From positions 1-54,452 of the forward strand of contig WHSR01000026.1 in assembly GCA_009379995.1 (NCBI GenBank): a stretch of 54,452 nt of DNA. The letters are read 5' to 3'. Both the position numbers and the translations under genes were made by a program. This DNA comes from Streptosporangiales bacterium. Its GTDB lineage: Bacteria; Actinomycetota; Actinomycetes; Streptosporangiales; WHSR01. Shown here piece by piece: positions 7,569 through 15,169 of this stretch; position 1 is the stretch's first letter, and each line of letters starts with the position of its first letter. The notes beneath the pieces were generated by a model, which saw nothing but the letters and a program-made list of their open reading frames with translations, ran no database searches and was not told the origin of the DNA.

Positions 7569-9961
7569 GACGGGAAGAGGGCGTCTGGATCTATCCGGAA
7601 GCGGGCCACGAGCTCGTCCAGTTCTGGGTCGGCGAACTCGACGTCTGCCGATGCGGTCGCCCGAGCGTCGTGGATCTCTCTGGCACGCTGGACCCACTCC
7701 CTGACGAGCGCTTGCGGCGCGCGGCGCGCGTGCGCGACCCGCGCGGGATCCGCCGTGGCGAGATCGGCGAGGCCCCGGACGCCGTGCTCGTCGTATAGAT
7801 ACCGACAGCGCGCCCGACCGAGTTGCGGAATACGAAGCGCCCTGAGCGGAACCAGCTCGGGCTTGACGCCGTAGCGGACGGCCCCGGCGGCCTGGTGCGC
7901 GGCGTCGGCGATCGCGTCCTTCCCCAGCGCACGCGCCGCGCCCTCGAAGAGGCGGCAGACTCGTTCGAGGTCGTCGAGTCGGGCGTCGAAGTCCCCGCGG
8001 TACCTCACGGGCTTGGGGCGGATCTCCGCGTAGTCCACCTCGTCCAGCCATGGCTCGATGGCGCGCAACCACCGCTCCTCGTCCGGGTCCGGGAAAAAGT
8101 CGATCACGGCCCATCGTGCGAGCTCACGGTAGGTGGCCCGGTTGGCCTCCCGGGTCCGGTACACGACGTTGTGGACGAGGAGCAGGTCACGCGTCGTGGC
8201 GGTGGCCACACCTCCCACCGGGGTCGCGCGCCAACCGCCGGCGGTTCGCTCGATCAGGCCCCACCCATCGAGCAGACGTGTCGCCTGCGCCAGGCGTGTG
8301 CCGGCGTCCAGCGTCTTCCCGAAGAGATGCACGCAGCTGTAGATGGCGCGATCACGCGCTTCTTGGGGCGCATCCCCGAAGAGAAGGTCGTGTACGGCGC
8401 AGGCGACGTGCTTACAGGTCTTGCCGCGATACCAACGGCTCGCGGCCGGACAATCGCAACCAGCGCCGTCGATCCCGAGCGAAACGTGGTAGACCCTGCC
8501 CTTCGACAGCACGTCCGCGTGCACGCCCTCCGCCGATACGTGGTGTCCCGTCGTGCGGATCCCCTCGCGGACCGCCTTGTCGTGGCCGGGGAGATCCTCC
8601 ATCAGGTCCTCACGGAACTCACGGTCGAAGCGAACCTCCTCCGGCCGTTCGCGATGCGCCAACGTCCGCGACCAAACCGCGGCGAGGTCGTGCAGTCCCG
8701 CCTCGCGCCGCTCGACGACCTCCGCAAGGACGAAGCGCATCAACGTGTCGAAGCTCGCCGGCAGGCGGCTCCGGACAAACGCGCCGCGCCCAGCGTCGAC
8801 CGCCTCCGTCAGCAGCTTCACACCGGCATCGTCACGGACGCGGGACTGGATCAGGACGGTGCCGCGGCCCCGCTCGACCTGGCCGGGCCGTCCCGCGCGG
8901 CCGAGCATGTTCAGGACGTCCGCGGACGAGAGAAGGACCGGGACCGGGCGGCCTCGTACGAACTCGGTACGGAAGACGTCCCTCACGATGGCCACGTGGG
9001 CGGGCAAGTTGACCCCGGCCGCCAACGTGGGGGTGCAGGCGATGAGGCGGACCAGCCCTCGTCGGTACGCGTCCTCGACGCGCTCGCGGACCGTACGGGG
9101 TAATCCGGCGTGGTGATAAGCGACGGCGCGAGGAAGTAGCTCGGCCAGTCGCTCGGCGTCGGGATCATCGGCGAGAACCGCCTCGGCGAGGGTGTTGAGC
9201 TCCGCGATCTCCTCGGAGGGGACATGGGGCGCGATGAGTGGGGCGAGGTCCCGCGCCGCGCGCTCGGCGCCAGCCCGCGATGCGCAGAAGACGAGGGCCT
9301 GATCGCCGTGGAAGCAGCAGCGAATCTCCTCGGCGAGGTCGCGGTCGATGTCCCCGGTAAAGACAACGTTCGTGTCGACATGGATTTCGCGGTCCGCGGC
9401 GGTCCCCTCCACGAGCCTGACACCGAGCCACTCCGCGAGCTCGCGCCCGTTCTCCACGACCGCCGACAGGGCGCAGAGCCCGGCCGCCCGTCCGGGCGCG
9501 AGCAGGCGAGCTAACAGGCCCTCGGCGAAAGCTCCCCGGGTCTCGTCGGCGATGAGGTGGATCTCGTCGGCCACGACGTAGCCCGGACGGAACACATCGG
9601 AGCGCAGGAGGCCGGAGAAACTCTCGTACGTCCCGACGAGAACATCGGTCTCGTCGGGGCGAATGGGATCCGTATGGTCTCCGGTCGCTATGCGAACGCG
9701 CGCCCCGGATGCTTCGAAGAGGGGCCTCAGCGTCTCGAAGACCTCGCCCGCGAGTGCGCGGAACGGGACCAGGTAGGCATGCGTCCCGGGCGCTCCCCGC
9801 CGGGAGGCTGCGGCCAGGGCCTCGCGGCCGATGTGGCTCTTGCCGGTCGCGGTGGGAGCGACGATGAGGGCGCTCTCGCCATCCAGCACCCCAGCCTCGC
9901 GGGCCCTCTCGTACAGCGGGAAGGCCCGCCGGGACTCGACGTTCGAACCTCCGTCCTGCAT
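7565..9961 (-). CDS. Hel308/Ski2-like SF2 helicase with SWIM zinc finger
   Basis: The 798-aa product starts at ATG 9961 behind a GGGGGAG ribosome site. Motifs visible are Walker A PTATGKS (36-42), DEIH (132-135), ATP-dependent helicase motif VI GRAGRPG (354-360), a SWIM finger C502-x-C504...C516-K-H518...H524, and near residues 700-740 a helix-hairpin-helix (LRALRIPQLGRARCRYLYDEHG) like the one at the end of Hel308 and Brr2. A SWIM finger between the helicase core and the HhH region is unusual. The gene is coupled to the downstream nuclease-helicase by a 4-base overlap, so the two products probably work on the same DNA substrate. DNA repair and anti-phage defence are both plausible. Confidence 0.88.
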   Translation of the reverse strand: MQDGGSNVESRRAFPLYERAREAGVLDGESALIVAPTATGKSHIGREALAAASRRGAPGTHAYLVPFRALAGEVFETLRPLFEASGARVRIATGDHTDPIRPDETDVLVGTYESFSGLLRSDVFRPGYVVADEIHLIADETRGAFAEGLLARLLAPGRAAGLCALSAVVENGRELAEWLGVRLVEGTAADREIHVDTNVVFTGDIDRDLAEEIRCCFHGDQALVFCASRAGAERAARDLAPLIAPHVPSEEIAELNTLAEAVLADDPDAERLAELLPRAVAYHHAGLPRTVRERVEDAYRRGLVRLIACTPTLAAGVNLPAHVAIVRDVFRTEFVRGRPVPVLLSSADVLNMLGRAGRPGQVERGRGTVLIQSRVRDDAGVKLLTEAVDAGRGAFVRSRLPASFDTLMRFVLAEVVERREAGLHDLAAVWSRTLAHRERPEEVRFDREFREDLMEDLPGHDKAVREGIRTTGHHVSAEGVHADVLSKGRVYHVSLGIDGAGCDCPAASRWYRGKTCKHVACAVHDLLFGDAPQEARDRAIYSCVHLFGKTLDAGTRLAQATRLLDGWGLIERTAGGWRATPVGGVATATTRDLLLVHNVVYRTREANRATYRELARWAVIDFFPDPDEERWLRAIEPWLDEVDYAEIRPKPVRYRGDFDARLDDLERVCRLFEGAARALGKDAIADAAHQAAGAVRYGVKPELVPLRALRIPQLGRARCRYLYDEHGVRGLADLATADPARVAHARRAPQALVREWVQRAREIHDARATASADVEFADPELDELVARFRIDPDALFPS

Positions 9962-10072
9962 AGCCAGCTCCCCCTCAGAGGCTGCCCTGCTCGATCAGCC
10001 TTGGCCCCGGCCCGCAACCCGGCCAGACTGGCCACGACTGCTAGTGGGGATCGTTCACGAAACAGGGGTGCG

Positions 10073-10281
10073 TTACCTCCCACTCCCGGACACCAGTGCG
10101 GCATAGACGATGATGTTGTCCTCGTAGTGGCCGGTGTCGTCGTTGAACGAGCCGCCACAGGTCACGAGCCGCAGTAGTGGGTCTTGGGTGTCGTTCCAGA
10201 TCCGGTCAACGGGCAGCGTGTCCTTGTCGGTCTGTTCGAGGTATTTGACGGCGAAGGTGACGGCACCGTCCCCGCGGTCGG
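10073..10281 (-). pseudogene. C-terminal remnant of a class E/F sortase
   Basis: Reading on the minus strand, GDGAVTFAVKYLEQ is followed by PLLRLVTCGGSFNDDTGHYEDN and a stop at 10073. LVTCGG is the sortase active-site strand with the catalytic cysteine, and TGHYxDN-x-IVYA is the usual end of actinobacterial class E/F sortases. The N-terminal membrane anchor and catalytic histidine are missing. The fragment begins exactly where the neighbouring oxidoreductase frame ends (10282), so the two were joined by a deletion or insertion. It is not expected to make an active enzyme. Confidence 0.8.
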
Positions 10282-11706
10282 TCATCGATGCCGGCCGACG
10301 AGGCCGGCGACCTCGCGGGCCCCGTCCGGGACGCGCTCGGTGCGCTCCAGCAGCGCGCCCTCCCGCCGCAGTACCGCCTGGACGTCCGAGGCCGGGACCT
10401 CGTCGAGGGCAACGCCGCGCTCGGCGCCGAGGGCGGCCACGGTGCCCGCGGCCTGGCCGGTGACCATGCAGCAGGCCTGCCCGCGGATGGAGCTGGCGGC
10501 TTCGTGATCGGCGGAGATGCAGCGGCCCCCCACCGAGACGTTGTGCAGGCCGACCGGCAGCAGACACCGCAGGGGGATGCCGAAGGACCGCTCGACGGTG
10601 TGTACGGTCATGCCTCCGCCGCTCTTGACGTCGTGGATGTCGTAGGGGTACGAACCGCGTCCGATCTGGTCGTCGAAGCTTCTTCCGGAGAGCACGTCCT
10701 CGCCGGTGAGCGTGTAGAGCCCGGTGACGTGGCGCGACTCGCGCACGCCGAGCTGGTGCGGGGCCGAGCTGATGTAGGCGTGCTCGAAGCCCGGCACGTA
10801 CTCGTGCAGGAAGCGCAGGGCGGTGAGCATCTGCAGCTGCGTCTCGACCTCGGCGCGGGAGAGGTCGCGCGGATCCGACCCGTCGACCCCCTGCGCCCGG
10901 GTGACGTTGATGCCCACGTCGGAGCGCCCGGGAAAGATGTAGACGATCATCCCCGAGCGTGGGATGTCGAAGTCGCCGGCCTCCTTCGCCTTGCTGATCA
11001 GGCTGCCGAAGCCCTCGAAGGAGACGCCTGGTGTGCCGCGCAGATGCTCGATCGGCAGCGGGTCCTGTTTGTCTTGGCGGGCCGGCACCCGGTCCTCGGG
11101 GTGCTTCTCGAGATGGTTGAACATCCGCTCGAGGTCGACCCCGCCGACGCGGAAGATACGGCTCACGGGCTGCGTGAGGCGGTCGGTCCCCCGGCCGAAC
11201 GAGAAGCTACCGCCGGCGCGGGCCACAAGGTCGGCGTCCGCGCTGCAGTCGACCACGGTACGGGCGCGGACGCGCTCGACGCCTGCCTTGTTGGCGACGT
11301 GTAGCTCGCTGACGTCACCGTCCCCGGCGGTGACGCCGACCAGCATCGAGTGCAGGAGAAGCTCCAGCCCCGCGTCGCGCGCCATGATGAGCAGGACCAG
11401 CTTGAGCAGCTCGGGGTCTTGAGCGATGATCGAAAGCCTTCCGGGCTTGTAGGCGAGGTCGGTAGCGCCGCCGAGCTCGCGCAGCCGTTCGATCGCCTCC
11501 CGACCGGTCCCGCCGAGGCTCCAGTACCCCTCGCCGTCGGAGGGACCCAGAAGGTTCATGCCCAGGCCGAGGACGCCGCCGATCGAGCCGGACTTCTCCA
11601 CCGCTATCGTCCTCGCGCCGAGGCGGGCCGCGCTGATGGCCGCGATACTGCCGGCGGTGCCCGCCCCGACGACCGCTATGTCGTACGTCTCGCCGGACCC
11701 GGTCAT
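10282..11706 (-). CDS. FAD-dependent oxidoreductase
   Basis: The protein (474 aa from ATG 11706; an upstream ATG at 11721 would add five residues) opens with DIAVVGAGTAGSIAAISAARLG, the Rossmann GxGxxG dinucleotide fold, followed by an acidic residue ending strand two (VEKSGSIGG). VDCSADADLVARAGG and, near the end, VGGRCISADHEAASSIRGQACCMVTGQAAGTVAAL are hallmarks of the FAD_oxidored (PF12831) family. It follows the selenoprotein with an overlapping or near-overlapping start, so both are co-translated and probably share a redox pathway. The substrate is unknown. The gene stop lies against the sortase remnant. Confidence 0.88.
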   Translation of the reverse strand: MTGSGETYDIAVVGAGTAGSIAAISAARLGARTIAVEKSGSIGGVLGLGMNLLGPSDGEGYWSLGGTGREAIERLRELGGATDLAYKPGRLSIIAQDPELLKLVLLIMARDAGLELLLHSMLVGVTAGDGDVSELHVANKAGVERVRARTVVDCSADADLVARAGGSFSFGRGTDRLTQPVSRIFRVGGVDLERMFNHLEKHPEDRVPARQDKQDPLPIEHLRGTPGVSFEGFGSLISKAKEAGDFDIPRSGMIVYIFPGRSDVGINVTRAQGVDGSDPRDLSRAEVETQLQMLTALRFLHEYVPGFEHAYISSAPHQLGVRESRHVTGLYTLTGEDVLSGRSFDDQIGRGSYPYDIHDVKSGGGMTVHTVERSFGIPLRCLLPVGLHNVSVGGRCISADHEAASSIRGQACCMVTGQAAGTVAALGAERGVALDEVPASDVQAVLRREGALLERTERVPDGAREVAGLVGRHR

Positions 11707-11707
11707 C

Positions 11708-13357
11708 TCACCGCCACTCATCGACCGAAAAAGTACCGTGGTAGCGGCCGCCGATCATCCGCCAGGTTCCCATCGACTCGCCCCCGACCACGACGACCTT
11801 GATCTTGTCGCGTTCGAAGACGCGGATCAGCTCGTCCGGCTCCGCCCGGAGGTGGCTCGCCCACGGCTCGACGCCCAGGACCGCCTGCGGGTAGAGGAGT
11901 GTCTGCACGAACTGGTTGTCCCAGAACTCGCCGGCCGGCAGCAACGCGTTCTCGTACACCCACTGGACGAGGTCGGCCTTGGCCTCGAACCCACCGCGGG
12001 CCACGAACTCCCGCGCGGCGATCGGGTCGAGCAGCAGAACGGGTGGATGCAGCGGATCCATCCCGCGCAGCAGGTTACGGACGTTCTCCCGCCAGTGCTT
12101 CTCCCGCACCCCCGTCATGTAGGTGGTGCTCCACCCGCCGACCCAGATGCTGACAGTGCTGTCCTCGGGGGCGAACCCGTGCTCGACGTGGAACGGCCCC
12201 CACGGGCTGCGCTCCTCGTTCTCCGCGAACGTGACACTGCCGTAGCCGTAGCCGTTGCCCTGCGAGCCCATGTAGGTAAGGCCGGGTGCCGAGCCTCCCT
12301 GGAGGTTCTGGGACAGCAGGCCGTAGGCGCGGCCGATCGTCGCGTTGGCGTGGTTGTAGGGACCCATCGCACCGATCCCGGAGTTCATTCCGATCTCTTC
12401 GCGAATCGGCCCGTTGACCGCGACGATTCCTGCCATCGACGTCGTCGTGCTGGGACGGGCGGACACGCCGCTCGCCGCCAGGGCGAGGATGACCGGGAAG
12501 TAGGAAGGATGGGCACCGGCCATCACCGCGTTGACGGCCACCTTCTCGACCGTGTACTCCCACGCCTCTCGGTACGCGGTCGGGCGCATGTGGCCGACCA
12601 CCTCGTCCGGCGCGTGACTGGTGTGGGCCAGCATCTCGGCGACCCGCTCCTCGGTCGGCAACACGACGGGCAGGTTGTCGGTCCAGCCGCGTTCCAGGAA
12701 AAGGCGGTGCAGCTCCTCCTCGGAGCCGGATTCCAGCAGGCGGGGCGTCGAGCGCTCGAACGTCGCGTTGGCGATCGCCTCGCCGTCCAGAGGCTTGGTG
12801 AGGCCCTCGATGAGCTCCTGCATGAAGGGGCGCCCGGTCACGGCGTCGTCGCCGTCCACGTACGCGCGCAGTTCCGTCGGTGAGAGGTTGACGACCGGCT
12901 GGGGTACGAACGCCTGCCGCAGCGCAGCCATGCCCGCCACCTTCGCGGTCGACCGCACCAGCCGCGAGAAGATGCTGGAGTGCACGGCGACGGTCGGTAC
13001 CCCGTGAACGCTCTCCAGCTCGATGGCTTGCCCGACGACCGTCGGGCAGCACGTGCTTCAAAGGCCGACCGCGGCGATAGCCCCGTCGCCGAGCGTCTTG
13101 ATCCTGGCCAGCGCCTCGGGGTCCTCCTTCCAGGACTCCCGCATCTGCACCACCCGGGTGTCCACCGAGGGCATGTGCTCCGCGAACCACGCCTGCACCT
13201 GGTCGAGGAAGGGACCGGTGTTGTCGAAACGGCAGTCGAGCAGGCAAATCGTCCGCCCCTCGAGGCTCTCCAGGCGCTGTGCCATCGGCTTGGCCTCGAC
13301 CTTGGGCGGATAGCCCTGCGGATGGTGGACCGTCGACCCCGCTGCGCGCTGGCTCAT
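11708..13357 (-). CDS. UGSC-family selenoprotein (in-frame UGA = Sec100)
   Basis: Two open frames, 13357-13058 and 13057-11708, are in the same phase and separated only by a TGA at 13060-13058. Read through as selenocysteine they give one 549-aa protein. The context AAVGL-U-STCCPT followed by AIELESVHGVPTVAV matches the redox site of the UGSC family, whose members carry [U/C]GSC in this place; here the motif is U-S-T-C, still UxxC. N-terminal (TICLLDCRFDNTGPF) and C-terminal (VEHGFAPEDSTVSIWVGG) parts also fit the family. A SECIS-like hairpin begins nine bases after the UGA. ATG 13357 follows a GAGAGGGGG ribosome site. An FAD oxidoreductase follows in the operon. The reaction is not known; a thiol or selenol redox role is likely. 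The selA, selB, selC and selD genes are not in this window. Confidence 0.87.
13029..13060 (-). promoter_or_regulatory. Bacterial SECIS-like hairpin behind the UGA codon
   Basis: On the minus strand, nine bases after the TGA (13060-13058), a perfect 8-bp stem TGCCCGAC / GTCGGGCA (13048-13041 and 13036-13029) encloses the tetraloop GGTC. Bacterial SECIS elements lie within the coding sequence just after UGA, and the E. coli fdhF element has a GGUCU apical loop read by SelB. Stem, spacing and loop all fit. The hairpin also encodes conserved protein sequence, so it is not a terminator tail. Confidence 0.8.
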
Positions 13358-13466
13358 CCGGGCCCCCTCTCAGGTGATCACGATTCCCTGGCTGGCTGTC
13401 TATCTACTATAGGATCGCGGACTCAAGTGATCTTCGCCGATGTCGTCGACCTTCGGAGCAGGGAGT

Positions 13467-14486
13467 ATGACCGAGCGTAAACGGAAGGCGAGCAGCGCGA
13501 GCATGCCGCGGGGCACGCGACCGGCGATGGCCTGCGCGGTGATCACAGCCGTGTTGCTCGGCCTCGCCGGCTGCGGTGGAGGCGGGGGCGGAGGCGAGCA
13601 GGGGGCCGGTAAGGTCGACGTCACAATAGGCCTCGTCCCGGTGGCCACCGTATCGCCGATCTATCTGGGGATCGAGAAGGGCTTCTTCGCGCAGGAGGGC
13701 CTGAACGTCACGCCGAGGATCTCTTCGGGCGGCGCCGAGGTCGTGCCGTCCGTCATCAGCGGCGACGCAGACGTCGGATTCTCCAACAGCGTGTCGCTGC
13801 TGCTCGCCGGCGCGAAGGGCCTACCTATCCGAATCCTCAACAGCGCCAGCGGCGAGGCCCCGGACGGCGCGAAGCCCGAAGAGATCCAGGCCAAGCTCTT
13901 CACGGCCAAGGACAGCTCGATCCGCAGCGCCAAGGACCTCAAGGGCAAGACCGTCGCGGTGAACACCCTGGACAACATCGCCGAGATCACCGCCAGACGC
14001 GCCCTGGAGAAGCAGGGTGCCGACCTCGACCGGATCAAGTTCATGGAGGTCGACTTCCCCGAAATGCTCACCTCCCTGGAGGCGGGCCAGGTCGACGCGG
14101 CCTTCCTGGTGGAGCCCTTCGAGAGCCAGGCGACGGAGCGTGGCCACCATGCGGTCGCCAGCCCCTACTACGACACGATGCCTGGGCTGGCGACCACCAA
14201 CTACTTCGTGTCCGAGGAGTACGCCAAGAAGAACCCGGAGGTCGTCGACCGGATAGCGCGAGCGATCAACCGCTCCCAGCGGTACGCGGCCGAGCACCCG
14301 GACGAGGCCCGGGCGATGCTCCCGAAGTACACGGAGATCCCGAAGGAACTCATCCCCGACATCTCCTTCGGCGCCTTCCCGACCGGCGGCGTGGACATGG
14401 AATCGCTGCAGGTGCTCGCGGACCTCATGGGGCGCTACGGCGTCATCGAGGAGAGGCCGAATATCCAGGACCTGGTCCAGGACTGA
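13467..14486 (+). CDS. ABC transporter substrate-binding lipoprotein (NMT1/SsuA/TauA type)
   Basis: From ATG 13467 (GGAG eight bases upstream) the 339-aa product has a basic start, a hydrophobic segment and a lipobox LAGC with Cys36, then a glycine-rich linker. VDVTIGLVPVATVSPIYLGIEKGFFAQEGLNV, DVGFSNSVSLLLA and LKGKTVAVNTLDN are typical of the periplasmic-binding family that brings in sulfonates, nitrate, thiamine precursors and similar small organic molecules. No ATPase or permease gene is adjacent, so it would borrow partners encoded elsewhere. It is transcribed divergently from the selenoprotein operon and may supply that pathway's substrate. Confidence 0.9.
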   Translation: MTERKRKASSASMPRGTRPAMACAVITAVLLGLAGCGGGGGGGEQGAGKVDVTIGLVPVATVSPIYLGIEKGFFAQEGLNVTPRISSGGAEVVPSVISGDADVGFSNSVSLLLAGAKGLPIRILNSASGEAPDGAKPEEIQAKLFTAKDSSIRSAKDLKGKTVAVNTLDNIAEITARRALEKQGADLDRIKFMEVDFPEMLTSLEAGQVDAAFLVEPFESQATERGHHAVASPYYDTMPGLATTNYFVSEEYAKKNPEVVDRIARAINRSQRYAAEHPDEARAMLPKYTEIPKELIPDISFGAFPTGGVDMESLQVLADLMGRYGVIEERPNIQDLVQD

Positions 14487-14498
14487 CGCGGCGCCTCC

Positions 14499-14551
14499 TT
14501 GACAGACTGGATACTGGGACTCTCTAATATTGGAGAGTTGTACTATCCAGT
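14499..14551 (+). promoter_or_regulatory. Strong sigma-70 promoter with nested palindromic operator
   Basis: TTGACA (14499-14504) and TCTAAT (14523-14528) are separated by 18 bases and lie about 40 bases before the DUF4188 start. Two perfect inverted repeats are nested on the promoter: an outer ACTGGATA (14506-14513) with TATCCAGT (14544-14551), and an inner ACTCTC (14519-14524) with GAGAGT (14533-14538). The inner pair straddles the -10 box, which suggests a repressor operator. Confidence 0.65.
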
Positions 14552-14569
14552 CAACCTGAGGTGGTTGCG

Positions 14570-15055
14570 ATGACCGAGGCTCAGCTGCGCAAGGGCCGCT
14601 GGACCGCCGAGATCGAGGGGGACTTCGTGGTCTTCCTCATCGGGATGAGGATCAACCGCCTGCGGTCGATGCGTCAGTGGCTGCCGGTGTTCAAGGCCAT
14701 GCCGGCCATGTTGCGGGAGCTCTCCACCGATCCGGAGAGCGGGCTGCTGGGGTACCGACTGATGGTCGCCGGACCCCGGTCGCCGATGTTGGTGCAGTAC
14801 TGGCGCAGCTTCGAGCACCTGCGACGGTACGCGGGCGACCCGGATCGCAGACATCGGCCGGCGTGGCTCGCGTTCTTCAAGGACTCGTGGAAGGACGGGT
14901 CCGTCGGCATCTGGCACGAAACGTACGTCGTGCCCGCGGGATCGTACGAGTGCGTCTACGGCAACATGCCGCCCATGGGTCTCGGCAGGGCCGGTGAGCT
15001 CGTGTCCGTCGACAAGCGCACGGCCACCGCCGCCCAGCGGCTCGGTCAGGGCTAG
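14570..15055 (+). CDS. DUF4188 family (monooxygenase-like) protein
   Basis: The 161-aa product begins at ATG 14570 after GAGGTGG. FVVFLIGMRINRL, MPAMLRELSTDPESGLLGYR, QYWRSFEHLRRYAGDPD and VGIWHETYVVPAGSYECVYGNMPPMGLG are the conserved blocks of DUF4188, a small ferredoxin-like dimeric alpha+beta fold annotated as monooxygenase-like, related in shape to phenylacetaldoxime dehydratase and heme-binding proteins. The reaction is unknown. The gene stands under its own palindromic promoter between the binding lipoprotein and the ThDP enzyme, and may share a pathway with them. Confidence 0.85.
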   Translation: MTEAQLRKGRWTAEIEGDFVVFLIGMRINRLRSMRQWLPVFKAMPAMLRELSTDPESGLLGYRLMVAGPRSPMLVQYWRSFEHLRRYAGDPDRRHRPAWLAFFKDSWKDGSVGIWHETYVVPAGSYECVYGNMPPMGLGRAGELVSVDKRTATAAQRLGQG

Positions 15056-15169
15056 GCGTTCGCCTGCCGGCCCGTAGGTCTTGACAAGCATCCGGGCATG
15101 AGGGTCGGGTGCGATGTGGACGCGAGTTTCCTCGACGTCAGGTCTTGCCAGTGACGGAAGGGCGTGCCG

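Noticed and set aside
10300..11300. Long plus-strand frame opposite the FAD oxidoreductase
   Set aside because: Mirror of a well-supported minus-strand gene; high-GC codon bias opens the opposite frame.
13058..13060. TGA as an ordinary stop or nonsense mutation
   Set aside because: Family residues continue on both sides, UxxC is kept and a SECIS-like hairpin follows directly.
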